The notes below the pieces were generated by a model. The model worked only from the letters and a program-made list of their open reading frames with translations, was not told where the DNA came from and ran no database searches. The position numbers were made by a program, and so were the translations under genes. A stretch of 64,000 nucleotides of DNA from Bdellovibrio bacteriovorus (GTDB taxonomy: Bacteria; Bdellovibrionota; Bdellovibrionia; Bdellovibrionales; Bdellovibrionaceae). Every line of letters begins with the position of its first letter. Position 1 is the first letter of the stretch. Positions 17,262 to 25,749 of this stretch are shown piece after piece. The stretch is from assembly GCF_001592745.1 (NCBI RefSeq), contig NZ_LUKD01000001.1, positions 2,079,890 to 2,143,889 on the forward strand, in the 5' to 3' direction.

Positions 17262-18446
17262 TTACGCTAGTTTTGCCGAAGCCGCTCGTCTTTTCTGACC
17301 TCTCTGGAAAAGCAGGGTCGCACCTAAGCAAAAACCCAGACCGCCCAAGGAAACGGCAGGCCATCGGCCTAAGCTCCACAGCAGAGAACCAATATACGAG
17401 CCTAGAGCTCCGCCGACGAAATAGCTAAAGATGTAAATGGAGCTTAAACGTGAGCGAGCTTCAGCCGAGACTTCGAACATGCGAGTTTGGTTTGAAATAT
17501 GGGCGACTTGAATACCCAAATCCAGAATAAGAACGCCTAGGATAACACCGACAACGGCCGTGGATGAAACAGCTAAAATCGCAAATGCCGCCATCGCGCA
17601 GTAAAGACCCAGGCGGATGGTTGCCGCGGGGCCTTTTTTATCGGCATAGCGTCCTGCTAAAGGCGCAGCAAAGGCGCCGATCATTCCCAAAGCACCAAAA
17701 AGACCGATGGTTTGCGGCGTGTATCTGAAAGGCTCGCCTTCAAGCAAGAATGTCAAAGTGGTCCAAAAAGCTGAAAACGATCCAAAAAGAATCGCACCCA
17801 TCAAGGCCGCTTCGCGAACTGTCGCATGCGTTTTTACTAAATCCCAAGTGGAAGAAAGCAGTGCTTTGTAAGTGCCGTGGAAGTGAGACTCTGCCGCAGG
17901 TAAAGCCCATTGAGTGATGATGGCTAAGATCAGGTTCACCGAGCCTGCGAAAATGAAAACCATCTTCCAACCAAAGTTTTCTGCAACAAAGCCCGCTAAA
18001 GTTCGCGCCATCAGCGAGCCAATTAAAATTCCTGATAGCACAATGCCGACGATACGTCCGCGCTCTTCAGGTTTTGCTAGATTTGCTGAAAACGAGATTA
18101 ACACTGTCGCCGAGACATTGAAAAATCCCATGATGAAACTAAGAATACCCAAAGTTAAAATATTGGGGCTGACGGCTAAAGAGATCGCAAAAAGTCCCGC
18201 CACCATCATACTTGCTTGCATCAGACGACGACGTTCGACCATGTCGCCTAAAGGAACAAGAAACAAAATTCCCAAAGCGTACCCGATCAGGGTGAAGGCT
18301 GGAACCATTGAGACAGATTTCTCACTGACCGCGAATTCACGCGCTAACATTCCTAGTAAAGGTTGATTGTAGTAGAGGTTGCTGACGACAAGAGCGCAAG
18401 CAACGAACATGAATGATACTTGAAATCGAGAAAGACCTTGGCCCAT
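17262..18446 (-). CDS. MFS transporter
   Basis: 394 residues with about 12 hydrophobic segments and the major facilitator motif A loop between helices 2 and 3 (PLGDMVERRRLMQ). The first helix carries VVSNLYYNQPLLGMLA, common in drug/sugar efflux members, and EERGRIVGIVLSGILIGSL is the start of helix 5. It is an inner-membrane proton-linked transporter, most likely an exporter; the substrate cannot be read from sequence. It follows the membrane-anchored gene at 18483 by 36 bases on the same strand and may be co-transcribed with it. Confidence 0.85.
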   Translation of the reverse strand: MGQGLSRFQVSFMFVACALVVSNLYYNQPLLGMLAREFAVSEKSVSMVPAFTLIGYALGILFLVPLGDMVERRRLMQASMMVAGLFAISLAVSPNILTLGILSFIMGFFNVSATVLISFSANLAKPEERGRIVGIVLSGILIGSLMARTLAGFVAENFGWKMVFIFAGSVNLILAIITQWALPAAESHFHGTYKALLSSTWDLVKTHATVREAALMGAILFGSFSAFWTTLTFLLEGEPFRYTPQTIGLFGALGMIGAFAAPLAGRYADKKGPAATIRLGLYCAMAAFAILAVSSTAVVGVILGVLILDLGIQVAHISNQTRMFEVSAEARSRLSSIYIFSYFVGGALGSYIGSLLWSLGRWPAVSLGGLGFCLGATLLFQRGQKRRAASAKLA

Positions 18447-18482
18447 CTCTTGGTGTTAATCCATATTCAGAAGAAGAACAAG

Positions 18483-19229
18483 CTAGATTCCCAATTCAGA
18501 ATGACATTCGGAAATGACTTGCTTACGAGATTTTAAACCTCGTTCGCAGGAGCGCGTAAGTTCACGCAGAATTTTCAACTTTTCGTTATCCTGTTTCGCT
18601 GTTTCAATGCGATCTGAAAACGAAGTCGCCTCTTTAAGGACGGCAGTTTGAAGCTGCACTGCCAACGCGAGTTTTTGTGTAGCCGTCTCTGCATTGGCCG
18701 CTTCAATTTGCGAAAGAACATTACGGAAAGAAACGGGAAAAAGAGCCGAAAGCAAGCCGACTTCTTCTAGCTTCACTCGGAAAATAGGATCGGTAAAGGC
18801 GCGGGCGCCTTCGTTTTTATAGTAATGTACTAAGTACTGTGTGCGTTCATTCGTCAAACGCTCGCGATCCATGTAAGAAGGATTGCAAAGCACAGAACAA
18901 ATCTCGGGCATATTTTTTTGCGCGACCGAAGAAGCTAATTCGTCAAAAAGATTTAACTCTGTCACATAGTTATGACCAATGTGAGTGAGTTCTCGTAGGT
19001 TGGGATTCACATCGGTATTTTTGCCTTCGCCCTCTAAGGGCAATGCCGGCATCATGGTCGCTTTGGCGACAGGCATTTTTTTAGACGACTTCAACGGCTC
19101 GGGGCGTGTGGCTTTACTCAGTTGATCAATGGCTAAGTAAGACAAAGCCGTAACGCTAAGAAGGGCGCAGGTGATCGCACCTAATACAAAGAACAAAACA
19201 TATTTTAAAAGCCGTTTTACAAAGCGCAT
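18483..19229 (-). CDS. Membrane-anchored protein of unknown function
   Basis: 248 residues with one N-terminal transmembrane segment (YVLFFVLGAITCALLSVTALSYLAI approximately, residues 10-34) behind a basic start, so the remaining 210 residues are probably periplasmic. That part looks largely alpha-helical and charged, with four cysteines: two close together (EICSVLCNP) and two near the C-terminus (RSCERG, SECHSE), which may pair. I do not recognise the family. The next gene upstream (19296-20075) is also exported and on the same strand, which suggests a shared cell-envelope role without proving it. Confidence 0.7.
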   Translation of the reverse strand: MRFVKRLLKYVLFFVLGAITCALLSVTALSYLAIDQLSKATRPEPLKSSKKMPVAKATMMPALPLEGEGKNTDVNPNLRELTHIGHNYVTELNLFDELASSVAQKNMPEICSVLCNPSYMDRERLTNERTQYLVHYYKNEGARAFTDPIFRVKLEEVGLLSALFPVSFRNVLSQIEAANAETATQKLALAVQLQTAVLKEATSFSDRIETAKQDNEKLKILRELTRSCERGLKSRKQVISECHSELGI

Positions 19230-19295
19230 GGCATCTTGAACCTAACAGAACGGACGGGAGCTGTCAGCACAGACCACGACCTGCGTAGAGACTTT

Positions 19296-20075
19296 TTAGC
19301 TGGCAAAGACTTTCGAACAGCGCGGAAAGAATTTCTCCTCCGGCGAAAGGCGGTTCTTTTTAAAGTATTCAAACATGTCCTTGAAATAATCGTTGTAAAA
19401 AGGGTCCATCAAGCCGCCCGGCTTTGTGTTGTACTCCCAAGCGCTAGGGCCGATCTTATTGGCTTCAGTCACAAACATACGAAGCTTACCGTCTGTTGAG
19501 TAACCTTGAAACTTTTTAAACCATTCTTCAAGAGGCACGGGTCTGCCAATGAAGTTATCGACGGCATACCATCCCGCATGATCGCTGGCTTTCGCTATTG
19601 TGGTGACATGAAATTGCCAGTCAATCGTTCCCGTACGCATAGGCCCGACAACAAAAACTTTTTTGATAGAGTCTTTCGCAACACCATGACGAAGCAGTTC
19701 TAAGTGCGCATAGAGCGCGCGACCAAAACAAAATCCCACGATGCCGTTTGGATCATATTTTTTGCCTGCGCTGAAACCAGTGACTTCATTGCGATTAATT
19801 TTTTGAATGATACTTTGCGCTTGTTCTGAACTAATCCCATTCACACGATGTTTGGTGGTGGGCTTAAAGTTATTGATTTCTTCGATAAGGCGTCGGTTGT
19901 TTTCGGCAATATCCTGACCACTATAAAGCTCTTGACCGCGCATGGAATAAAGGTTGGCACGGACATCCATTTCATTCCAGCTAGCCGCCTGAGCACGGGT
20001 CGCATATGCCAAAGCAAACGCAATAGCGCAAAGATATAAGCCCTGTTTTTTAAGTCCCAAAGCCGCTTGTTTCAT
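19296..20075 (-). CDS. Exported hydrolase-like protein with Cys-His-Asp triad (protein-glutaminase-like)
   Basis: 259 residues with a signal peptide ending in TRAQA (about residue 30). The core GFCFGRALYAHLELLRHG (Cys116), then KKVFVVG, WQFHVTTIAKA (His156) and WYAVDNF (Asp173) has the order and spacing of the protein-glutaminase fold, a papain-like Cys-His-Asp enzyme that deamidates glutamine side chains in proteins. The sequence similarity is only in this pattern, so protease or transglutaminase-like activity is equally possible. It would act in the periplasm, outside the cell or in prey. It lies upstream of the anchored protein at 18483, gap 66 bases. The triad is visible; the reaction is inferred. 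Confidence 0.6.
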   Translation of the reverse strand: MKQAALGLKKQGLYLCAIAFALAYATRAQAASWNEMDVRANLYSMRGQELYSGQDIAENNRRLIEEINNFKPTTKHRVNGISSEQAQSIIQKINRNEVTGFSAGKKYDPNGIVGFCFGRALYAHLELLRHGVAKDSIKKVFVVGPMRTGTIDWQFHVTTIAKASDHAGWYAVDNFIGRPVPLEEWFKKFQGYSTDGKLRMFVTEANKIGPSAWEYNTKPGGLMDPFYNDYFKDMFEYFKKNRLSPEEKFFPRCSKVFAS

Positions 20076-20222
20076 ATGAATTCCCTAATACCCCAAATCA
20101 AAGCAATTCCTTTGCCGCAGGGAAGGGAGAAGAGCTGAAATTTAGGGGATTTAGAGGGGAAAGGGAGGCTAAGCTTTAAGCACAGGGACCATCTTCGGCG
20201 CCATTAAAAGGGTTTGGACCAA

Positions 20223-20254
20223 TAAAAAAAGGAAGGCTTTCGGCCTTCCTTTTT
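20223..20254. terminator. Strong intrinsic terminator, both directions
   Basis: AAAAAGGAAGGC and GCCTTCCTTTTT flank a short TTTCG loop (20226-20254). It lies just beyond the stop of the histone-like gene on the minus strand. Confidence 0.9.
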
Positions 20255-20279
20255 CATCTTAGAATTCGCTAAAAAACGA

Positions 20280-20747
20280 TTAAGCTTTTTTAGTCGTTTT
20301 CTTTGTTGTCTTGCGAGCAGCTGGTTTAGAAGCGGCTTTTTTAGTAGTCGCTTTTGCGGCTTTCTTCGTTGTTTTTTTCGAAGAAGATTTTTTCATCGTT
20401 TTGTTGAAAAGAGATTTTTCAAGCTTTGCTTTTTGAGCAACGGCTTTCTTTTTGTAAGCCGCGATGTTTTTTTCCAAATCATCGGCAGACTTTTTCAATT
20501 TCGCGATTGTTGTGTTCACTTCTTTTTCGATTTTCGCTTCTGAAGTGCTCAATACTTTCACGATCTCTTGATACTTCTTCCAAGCAAGTTCGATTTGCTC
20601 TTCTTTCTTTTGATCGAAAGTTTTTTTAAGCTCAGACTCTTTCTTTTTGATTTCGTCGTTCAGCTTTTGGAAGTTTTCTAGAAGGTTTTGAACGCCTTTG
20701 TTAGCAGAGATATTTTCCAAAATTTTTTGAAATGAAGCTGTAGCCAC
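20280..20747 (-). CDS. Histone H1-like Lys/Ala-rich protein with coiled coil
   Basis: 155 residues. The first 110 form an uninterrupted charged coiled coil (KLNDEIKKKESELKKTFDQK and onward, with few prolines or glycines). The last 45 are a repetitive basic tail of KKTTKKAA/TKKAASKPAA type, like eukaryotic histone H1 tails and bacterial AlgP or phasin-like proteins. Such tails bind DNA non-specifically; the coiled coil would mediate oligomers or binding to polymer granules. It is cytoplasmic, with no signal peptide. It is probably highly expressed, with an AAGGAGACTC-type ribosome site before ATG and a strong terminator. Nucleoid protein and phasin-like protein are both possible. Confidence 0.7.
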   Translation of the reverse strand: MATASFQKILENISANKGVQNLLENFQKLNDEIKKKESELKKTFDQKKEEQIELAWKKYQEIVKVLSTSEAKIEKEVNTTIAKLKKSADDLEKNIAAYKKKAVAQKAKLEKSLFNKTMKKSSSKKTTKKAAKATTKKAASKPAARKTTKKTTKKA

Positions 20748-20810
20748 CAGAGTCTCCTTTGTTAAGACCTAACATACACCTCGAAGGGGCGAATTAAAAG
20801 CCCCTTGGGA

Positions 20811-21134
20811 CTATTTTGACGTAAAATTAATAGTTTCTAACCAAACTTCGCGTTGAGCAGAAAACTGCCCTGGGAATTTCTCAAGACCCTTTTCGCGGGC
20901 TTTCATGGCGTATTCAGTCATGTAAACCTTCATCGCTTCTTCGTCTTTCATCGAATAGATGATCTTGATGTCTTTGCTGGAAGCTTCCAAATTTCCGCCC
21001 TTGCGTAGACATAGTTCGGCCCCCACAAAGCCTGGTAGCGCCAACATCTCTGGAATGTGTTCGTTTTTAAGCCAGTCTACGTACTCAGAATACACTTCGT
21101 GACGAACCATCACGTGAACAAGGTATTTAACCAT
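20811..21134 (-). CDS. DUF4286 family protein
   Basis: 107 residues matching the small DUF4286 fold: MVKYLVHVMVRHEVYSEYVD followed by WLKNEHIPEMLALPGFVGAEL, a dimeric alpha-beta barrel-like pattern of unknown function. No signal peptide, so cytoplasmic. It starts 10 bases downstream of the tldE stop and is probably co-transcribed with tldD-tldE. Nothing in the sequence points to a catalytic site. Confidence 0.75.
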   Translation of the reverse strand: MVKYLVHVMVRHEVYSEYVDWLKNEHIPEMLALPGFVGAELCLRKGGNLEASSKDIKIIYSMKDEEAMKVYMTEYAMKAREKGLEKFPGQFSAQREVWLETINFTSK

Positions 21135-21144
21135 CGAATAACCC

Positions 21145-22482
21145 CTACAAGGTGAATTTGAAGTCCTTGATTAGCATACCGGGAACCTTTTTTCCACCGA
21201 AAGCACGGCTTTCATAGGTCGAAACCATCGGATCGACAGCCTGGAAGTCGGTCACGGCCAAAAGATTTTCCCCTAAACAATCATAAAGGCTTTCATCAAA
21301 ACGCAAATCCGCGATCGGAGCCACGATTTCGCCGTTTTCCACCCAGAAACACGCATAACGAGTCATGCCCGTAATTCGAGCATTCATTCTATCTGACCAG
21401 TTTAAGTAGTGAAGGTTGGAAAGGTAAAGGCCCGTGCCTAGTTCTTTTAAGATGTCTTGCTCTTTTAAAGAGCCCGGCAAAATCTCCATCGCACGTGGAT
21501 ATTCCCCGCCATCAGCTCCATTGGCTTCTACCGAATATTCTTTCGCCGAACGCGTGCTGGTCATAAAGCTTTGCAACTGACCTTGATGAATCACGTTCAA
21601 AGTTTCCGGAGCCAACTCTCCCAAGCCGTTAAATCGGTGAGTCAACCCCATGCCGAAGTTTTCACGTACGGAAAAGAGCGAAGATAAAGACTTCTCTTTA
21701 TCCGCTAGTTTTTGCAAGGCGCTGTTACCTTGTTTGTAAGCCGAGAAGCTCAAAGCCCCCCAAGAAAACATCGAAGCCATTTCAGCCACGGCGCCTGGAG
21801 CAAGGTAAGTACGATAAGCCCCCGGAGCCAAAGTTTTCTTCGGACGATCCATCAGGCTGAGCTGATTTTTACTTTGCGCTAGATTTGCTTCAAATTCCTT
21901 CTGATTCCAATGAGTGCCAGCGTAGACTGACTTCACGGCTTTTTCGCCCAGGTAAAGCGAATAATCCATAAAGAAGTTTTCGGTCGCAAACCAATGACTT
22001 TGGCCTTTTGAGTTTTTGTTGGCAGAAATCAAAGGACCCGCACAGTAAAGACCCGCAAGGTCCACACCCGCAGCTGGTGCCGTGATAGCAGCAACAACAG
22101 CTTCTTCAGCCAGCAAGGCGCCTTTGAAAGTACTGTCGCTGACTCCATTATTCTTCAAAGGCACTTGATAAGGATCTTCGGGAAGAAGCGCGCACTCTTT
22201 GCGAGCTTCCGCCAACCATTGATCCGCGCGTTTTTTATCCTCGGTTTCATCACCGGTGATCGAGAAACTAAAAGAAGCCGTCTTGCCATCTTTTTGCAGA
22301 AGCAGACTTAAAGTTCTTTGTTCAACTGTCGTGTTTTGGCGAACCTTGCTTCCGTTAAAGCGAATGAAAACGGATTCCTCGGCGTGAAGATTTACGTTCG
22401 CTTCTTCTCCGGCTTGCAGGTTTCCAAGAATATAATCCGCGACGGTGTTGAAGGATTTTTTTGTGATTTCAGTAAAATTCAT
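21145..22482 (-). CDS. tldE: TldE/PmbA-like protease subunit
   Basis: About 445 residues of the TldD/PmbA family, lacking the HExxxH zinc motif, which marks it as the TldE (PmbA) partner. Together with TldD it forms a cytoplasmic protease known to trim unfolded peptides and to mature some peptide antibiotics. ATG 22482 is chosen over TTG 22488 because AGGAAGG lies six bases ahead of it. It follows tldD by 11 bases in the same operon and precedes a DUF4286 gene. No peptide precursor substrate was recognised nearby. Confidence 0.85.
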   Translation of the reverse strand: MNFTEITKKSFNTVADYILGNLQAGEEANVNLHAEESVFIRFNGSKVRQNTTVEQRTLSLLLQKDGKTASFSFSITGDETEDKKRADQWLAEARKECALLPEDPYQVPLKNNGVSDSTFKGALLAEEAVVAAITAPAAGVDLAGLYCAGPLISANKNSKGQSHWFATENFFMDYSLYLGEKAVKSVYAGTHWNQKEFEANLAQSKNQLSLMDRPKKTLAPGAYRTYLAPGAVAEMASMFSWGALSFSAYKQGNSALQKLADKEKSLSSLFSVRENFGMGLTHRFNGLGELAPETLNVIHQGQLQSFMTSTRSAKEYSVEANGADGGEYPRAMEILPGSLKEQDILKELGTGLYLSNLHYLNWSDRMNARITGMTRYACFWVENGEIVAPIADLRFDESLYDCLGENLLAVTDFQAVDPMVSTYESRAFGGKKVPGMLIKDFKFTL

Positions 22483-22493
22483 AAACAACCTTC

Positions 22494-23918
22494 CTAAGCG
22501 CCAAACACTTCAACGTTAGAGAACAAGCAATACGGAGTCGTGTGACCCACGCGAATCACTTGATTTGGTTCACCCTTACCGCAGAACGGAGATCCGTAAG
22601 TTTCCCGGTTTTCACTGACGGCTTTTAAACCATTCCAGAACTTCACGGTCGTGCCGCGATAATTTGGATTTTTCAACGTCTTCGTGATCTTTCCGTTTTC
22701 AATTAATTTGGCGTACTCGCAACCGAATTGGAATTTGTTGCGATAGTCATCAATCGACCAAGACTTATTGGCCATCATGAAAACGCCGCGTTCGATGGAC
22801 GCAATCATATCTTGAAACTTGGTCGTTCCAGGTTCTAAGTTGATATTCGCCATACGATCAATCGGCGCACGATTCCAAGAAGAAGAGCGGAAGTTCGCAA
22901 CCCCTGGAAGATTCAAACGTGCTTGAGATTCCAAACCACCCAATCCACGAACAAGCACGCCGTCTTTGATCAAGAATTCTTTCGTTGCTTTCAAACCAGA
23001 ATCGTCGAAGGCATAGGAAGCCATCGCATCCGCAATCGTCGGATCGAAAGTCACGTTCATTAGTTTTGAACCGTACTGAAGGTTTCCGAAGTCTTCAGGC
23101 TTTACGAAGCTCCAACCAGCATAGTTGCGCTCATCACCCAAGATGCGATCGTATTCAAGTGGATGACCAATAGACTCATGCACTTGCAAAGTCATTTGAT
23201 CCGGAGCCAAAAGCAAATCCATCGCTTCATCAGGACAGTTGTCAGCAGAAAGAAGTTCTAAAGACTCTTCCGCAATACGTTTGCTGCGAGCCAAGATGTC
23301 GGCGCGATTGAAAACTTCTGCTCCCACTTGGAAACAACGGGCCAGACCGCCGTTATCAGAACGAGTTTGTGTTTCTCCAGGCCCGCCTGATGTCGCAGAA
23401 AAGTCCGTGCTGACGATAGAAAAGTTTTGCTGGACCTCAGAGCCGGAAGAGTTCACGACGTGGAAAGAAGTTTCCACAATCATCGTCCCTGCAGAACGGC
23501 TGATGATTTTGTCAGACACTTTCATCGCCTTAGTCGCGTCCACGAAAATATCGGTAATTTCTTTTGCCGACAAAGAGTCAATCGGGCGAATCACCGGAGA
23601 AGAATAAATACCTTTAGCTTGAGGACGTTGAGCCGTCGTGAAGTTATGAACTTTCTGTGAGGATCCCGATTTTGCCATTGCGATGGCTTTGCCTAGAGCT
23701 CTTTTGATACCAGACTCCGTAAGATCACTTGTACCAGCAAAACCGAAATGACCATTTACCAAAACTTCGACCATCACACCTTGATCAAAGTAGACAGAAT
23801 TGCCGTCGATTTTTTCATCGCGGACACGACGGTGTGTGGTTTTTTCAGTGACGTGACGTAAACTGACCCAGTCCGCATCGGACTTCACCTGGTTGAGGGT
23901 TCTTTGCAAATCGAGCAT
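22494..23918 (-). CDS. tldD: TldD-like metalloprotease subunit
   Basis: 474 residues with the zinc-binding HESIGH motif (His247, Glu248, His252) followed by PLEYDRILGDERNYAG, the TldD hallmark. The C-terminal KFWNGLKAVSENRETYGSPF and QVIRVGHTTPYCLFSN segments are also family features. It is the active subunit of the cytoplasmic TldD/TldE protease and the first gene of tldD-tldE-DUF4286. The ATG is preceded by AAAGGAGCTCATA, a good ribosome site. Confidence 0.9.
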   Translation of the reverse strand: MLDLQRTLNQVKSDADWVSLRHVTEKTTHRRVRDEKIDGNSVYFDQGVMVEVLVNGHFGFAGTSDLTESGIKRALGKAIAMAKSGSSQKVHNFTTAQRPQAKGIYSSPVIRPIDSLSAKEITDIFVDATKAMKVSDKIISRSAGTMIVETSFHVVNSSGSEVQQNFSIVSTDFSATSGGPGETQTRSDNGGLARCFQVGAEVFNRADILARSKRIAEESLELLSADNCPDEAMDLLLAPDQMTLQVHESIGHPLEYDRILGDERNYAGWSFVKPEDFGNLQYGSKLMNVTFDPTIADAMASYAFDDSGLKATKEFLIKDGVLVRGLGGLESQARLNLPGVANFRSSSWNRAPIDRMANINLEPGTTKFQDMIASIERGVFMMANKSWSIDDYRNKFQFGCEYAKLIENGKITKTLKNPNYRGTTVKFWNGLKAVSENRETYGSPFCGKGEPNQVIRVGHTTPYCLFSNVEVFGA

Positions 23919-24023
23919 TATGAGCTCCTTTCCTCAATGTAATTCAACAGTTGAAATAATTGATGCTACTTGAAAAAACAATCCTGAAACGTCCGATTGT
24001 TAAAAGTCGCACTGAGTAATACC

Positions 24024-24119
24024 GAGGGAAAGCCTCGCAGGACTTGGTAGCAAAAAATCCTGGCAAGCGCTTTGCTTTATACATCTGGCAGGAGGGAGCT
24101 GGTGTCATTAAGACCCAGC
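24024..24119 (+). promoter_or_regulatory. Structured 5' leader (two hairpins)
   Basis: CGAGG-gaaag-CCTCG (24024-24038) and GCTGG-t-GTC-attaa-GAC-CCAGC (24098-24119, one bulge) lie in the 200-base leader of the small secreted protein at 24137. The second hairpin ends 17 bases before its start codon, close to the ribosome site. A weak AGGA/TCCT pairing lies between them. The arrangement suggests RNA-level control; I could not match it to a known riboswitch. Confidence 0.35.
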
Positions 24120-24136
24120 AAAAAAAGGCGAAGTTT

Positions 24137-24376
24137 ATGAGAATCGTTCTAGCACTTCTATCCACAATGATGATCGCGATGTTTACTTACCTTGTACCGG
24201 CTCATGCGGCAGTTTCTGCCGTTCCATCTTGCACGATGGCGAGCGAAGGGATTTTTCAAGGGACTTGGGTGAAACACCGAATTTACGTGAATGAAGATGT
24301 AGTTTACGGTGCAAACGATATGAATTCGATCCTATCCCAACTTGAAAACTTGCGCAGCGAGGGCCTTTGCCGCTAA
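24137..24376 (+). CDS. Small secreted protein
   Basis: 79 residues from ATG 24137, with a signal peptide (MRIVLALLSTMMIAMFTYLV, cut probably after AHA near residue 25). The mature part has about 54 residues and two cysteines (PSCTM near its start and LCR at the very end) that could form a disulfide. AAGGCGAAG precedes the start. I do not recognise a family. The epmA frame begins 12 bases after its stop, so the two may share a transcript although their roles look unrelated. Confidence 0.65.
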   Translation: MRIVLALLSTMMIAMFTYLVPAHAAVSAVPSCTMASEGIFQGTWVKHRIYVNEDVVYGANDMNSILSQLENLRSEGLCR

Positions 24377-24388
24377 AGTGGCAGGGCT

Positions 24389-25603
24389 TTGACAAGAAAA
24401 GACTATCTCAACCTTATTTGGAAATCTTATCCCGCGATGCCGTCTGAAGCTCAGGCGGCCGGGCGAATCTACAAGATCGAAAAAGACGGGGAGTCGCTCA
24501 AGCTGACTCTGTCCCGCGATAATAAATTCCATAAAATTGAATTTGCCAAAGCCCCCGAACATTCAGAATTTTTGCTCGAAGGGGATTTGGTCGCCGTCGT
24601 ATCGGCCACGCAAATCGTGCTTTTAGCTCCGCAAAAATCACCTCTACCGAAGCGAACTTTCAATAAGAACCTGCTGGCAAGTTGGTCTGAATACCTGCAA
24701 GGTATTAAGGACTTTTTCACTCAGGAAGAGTTTTTGGAACTAAAAACTCCCTCTCTAGTAACCTGTCCCGGTACCGAACCCAGCCTGGATGTTTTTTCGA
24801 CTGTTTTGCAAGTCGGATCCCGTAAAGAGAAACTGTACCTTCCTACCAGTCCTGAGCTTCATTTGAAAAAAGCTTTAGCCTTAGGGGCTGAAAAGGTTTT
24901 CGAAATCGCGCCTTGTTATCGCAATGGTGAAATCACCGAAAGACACCAGCCCGAATTTTTAATGCTGGAGTGGTATCGTGCTTATGACAATCTTTCCACG
25001 ATTAAAAAAGACGTGGAAAAGCTGGTGGTTTTTCTAGCAAAAAAATTAAAAGTCGAAGCGCCAAAAAAAGTGCGCAGCGTGAGCATCGCGGAGCTTTTTA
25101 AGCACTATTGTGACTTTGATTTAAAGCCAGACACGACGAAAGAAGAACTTAAATCTCTCGCGGCAAAGCTTGGCGTTGATGTGCGAAGTGCCGAAAGTAT
25201 CGACGACTATTTCTTCCTTATCTTTATGGAAAAAATTGAGTCGGTGTTGCCACCGGATGAGCTTATCTTCGTCGAAAAATATCCTCCTTATCAGGCCGCT
25301 TTAGCCCGTCTCACGGAAGACGGCTGGGGGGATCGCTTTGAGGTGTATTGGAAGGGATTAGAACTTGCCAATGCCTTTCATGAACTTAACGACCCAGGCA
25401 TTCAGCGCCTGCGCTCGAACGAGGATCTTGAAAAAAAGAAGAACATGGGGAAAGAAGTCGTGACTCTGGATGAAGAGTTCTTTCAGTGCTTAGAAGCAGG
25501 GATGCCGCCTTCGGGGGGAATCGCCTTAGGTCTAGAAAGACTTTTCATGGCATTGATCGGCCTCTCTGACATCACAAATGTTAGGGTCTTTTCAAAATCG
25601 TAA
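24389..25603 (+). CDS. epmA: EpmA-like elongation factor P lysyl-ligase (GenX/PoxA)
   Basis: A class II lysyl-tRNA synthetase core without the usual anticodon domain. Motif 2 is YRNGEITERHQPEFLMLEWY, AFHELNDPGIQRLR precedes motif 3, and motif 3 is GGIALGLERLFM near the C-terminus. EpmA joins beta-lysine to elongation factor P, which relieves ribosome stalling at proline runs. It has 404 residues counted from TTG 24389, while typical EpmA has about 325. The extra 80 residues (AGRIYKIEKDGESLKLTLS onward) look like a small beta-rich OB-type domain. ATG 24437 is an alternative start but has no ribosome site. No epmB is in the window. Confidence 0.85.
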   Translation: MTRKDYLNLIWKSYPAMPSEAQAAGRIYKIEKDGESLKLTLSRDNKFHKIEFAKAPEHSEFLLEGDLVAVVSATQIVLLAPQKSPLPKRTFNKNLLASWSEYLQGIKDFFTQEEFLELKTPSLVTCPGTEPSLDVFSTVLQVGSRKEKLYLPTSPELHLKKALALGAEKVFEIAPCYRNGEITERHQPEFLMLEWYRAYDNLSTIKKDVEKLVVFLAKKLKVEAPKKVRSVSIAELFKHYCDFDLKPDTTKEELKSLAAKLGVDVRSAESIDDYFFLIFMEKIESVLPPDELIFVEKYPPYQAALARLTEDGWGDRFEVYWKGLELANAFHELNDPGIQRLRSNEDLEKKKNMGKEVVTLDEEFFQCLEAGMPPSGGIALGLERLFMALIGLSDITNVRVFSKS

Positions 25604-25721
25604 GATTCAAATCGGCTTTACGAGCTGCTTAACAAAGTCCGTTTCATCATGAGATTCACGCGGAACTTTGTGGAGTATTATCATATTATAGTTAAGAAAA
25701 AATCGTAAGGGGTGCTGAGGA

Positions 25722-25749
25722 CTGTTCCGAAAAGTGTATCATGGAACAG
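25722..25749 (+). promoter_or_regulatory. Inverted repeat enclosing the fibre gene start codon
   Basis: CTGTTCC (25722-25728) and GGAACAG (25743-25749) form a perfect 7-bp stem whose arm includes the G of the ATG at 25741. In RNA this would hide the start codon; in DNA it could be an operator. No good ribosome site lies at normal distance from this ATG. Confidence 0.4.

Noticed and set aside
24000-24136. c-di-GMP (GEMM) riboswitch in the leader of the small secreted protein
   Set aside because: The conserved GEMM core segments are not present in the right order; only simple hairpins are seen.
24389-25603. Second lysyl-tRNA synthetase
   Set aside because: It is shorter than LysRS and carries the EpmA-type core; the N-terminal extension is too short to be a normal anticodon-binding domain.
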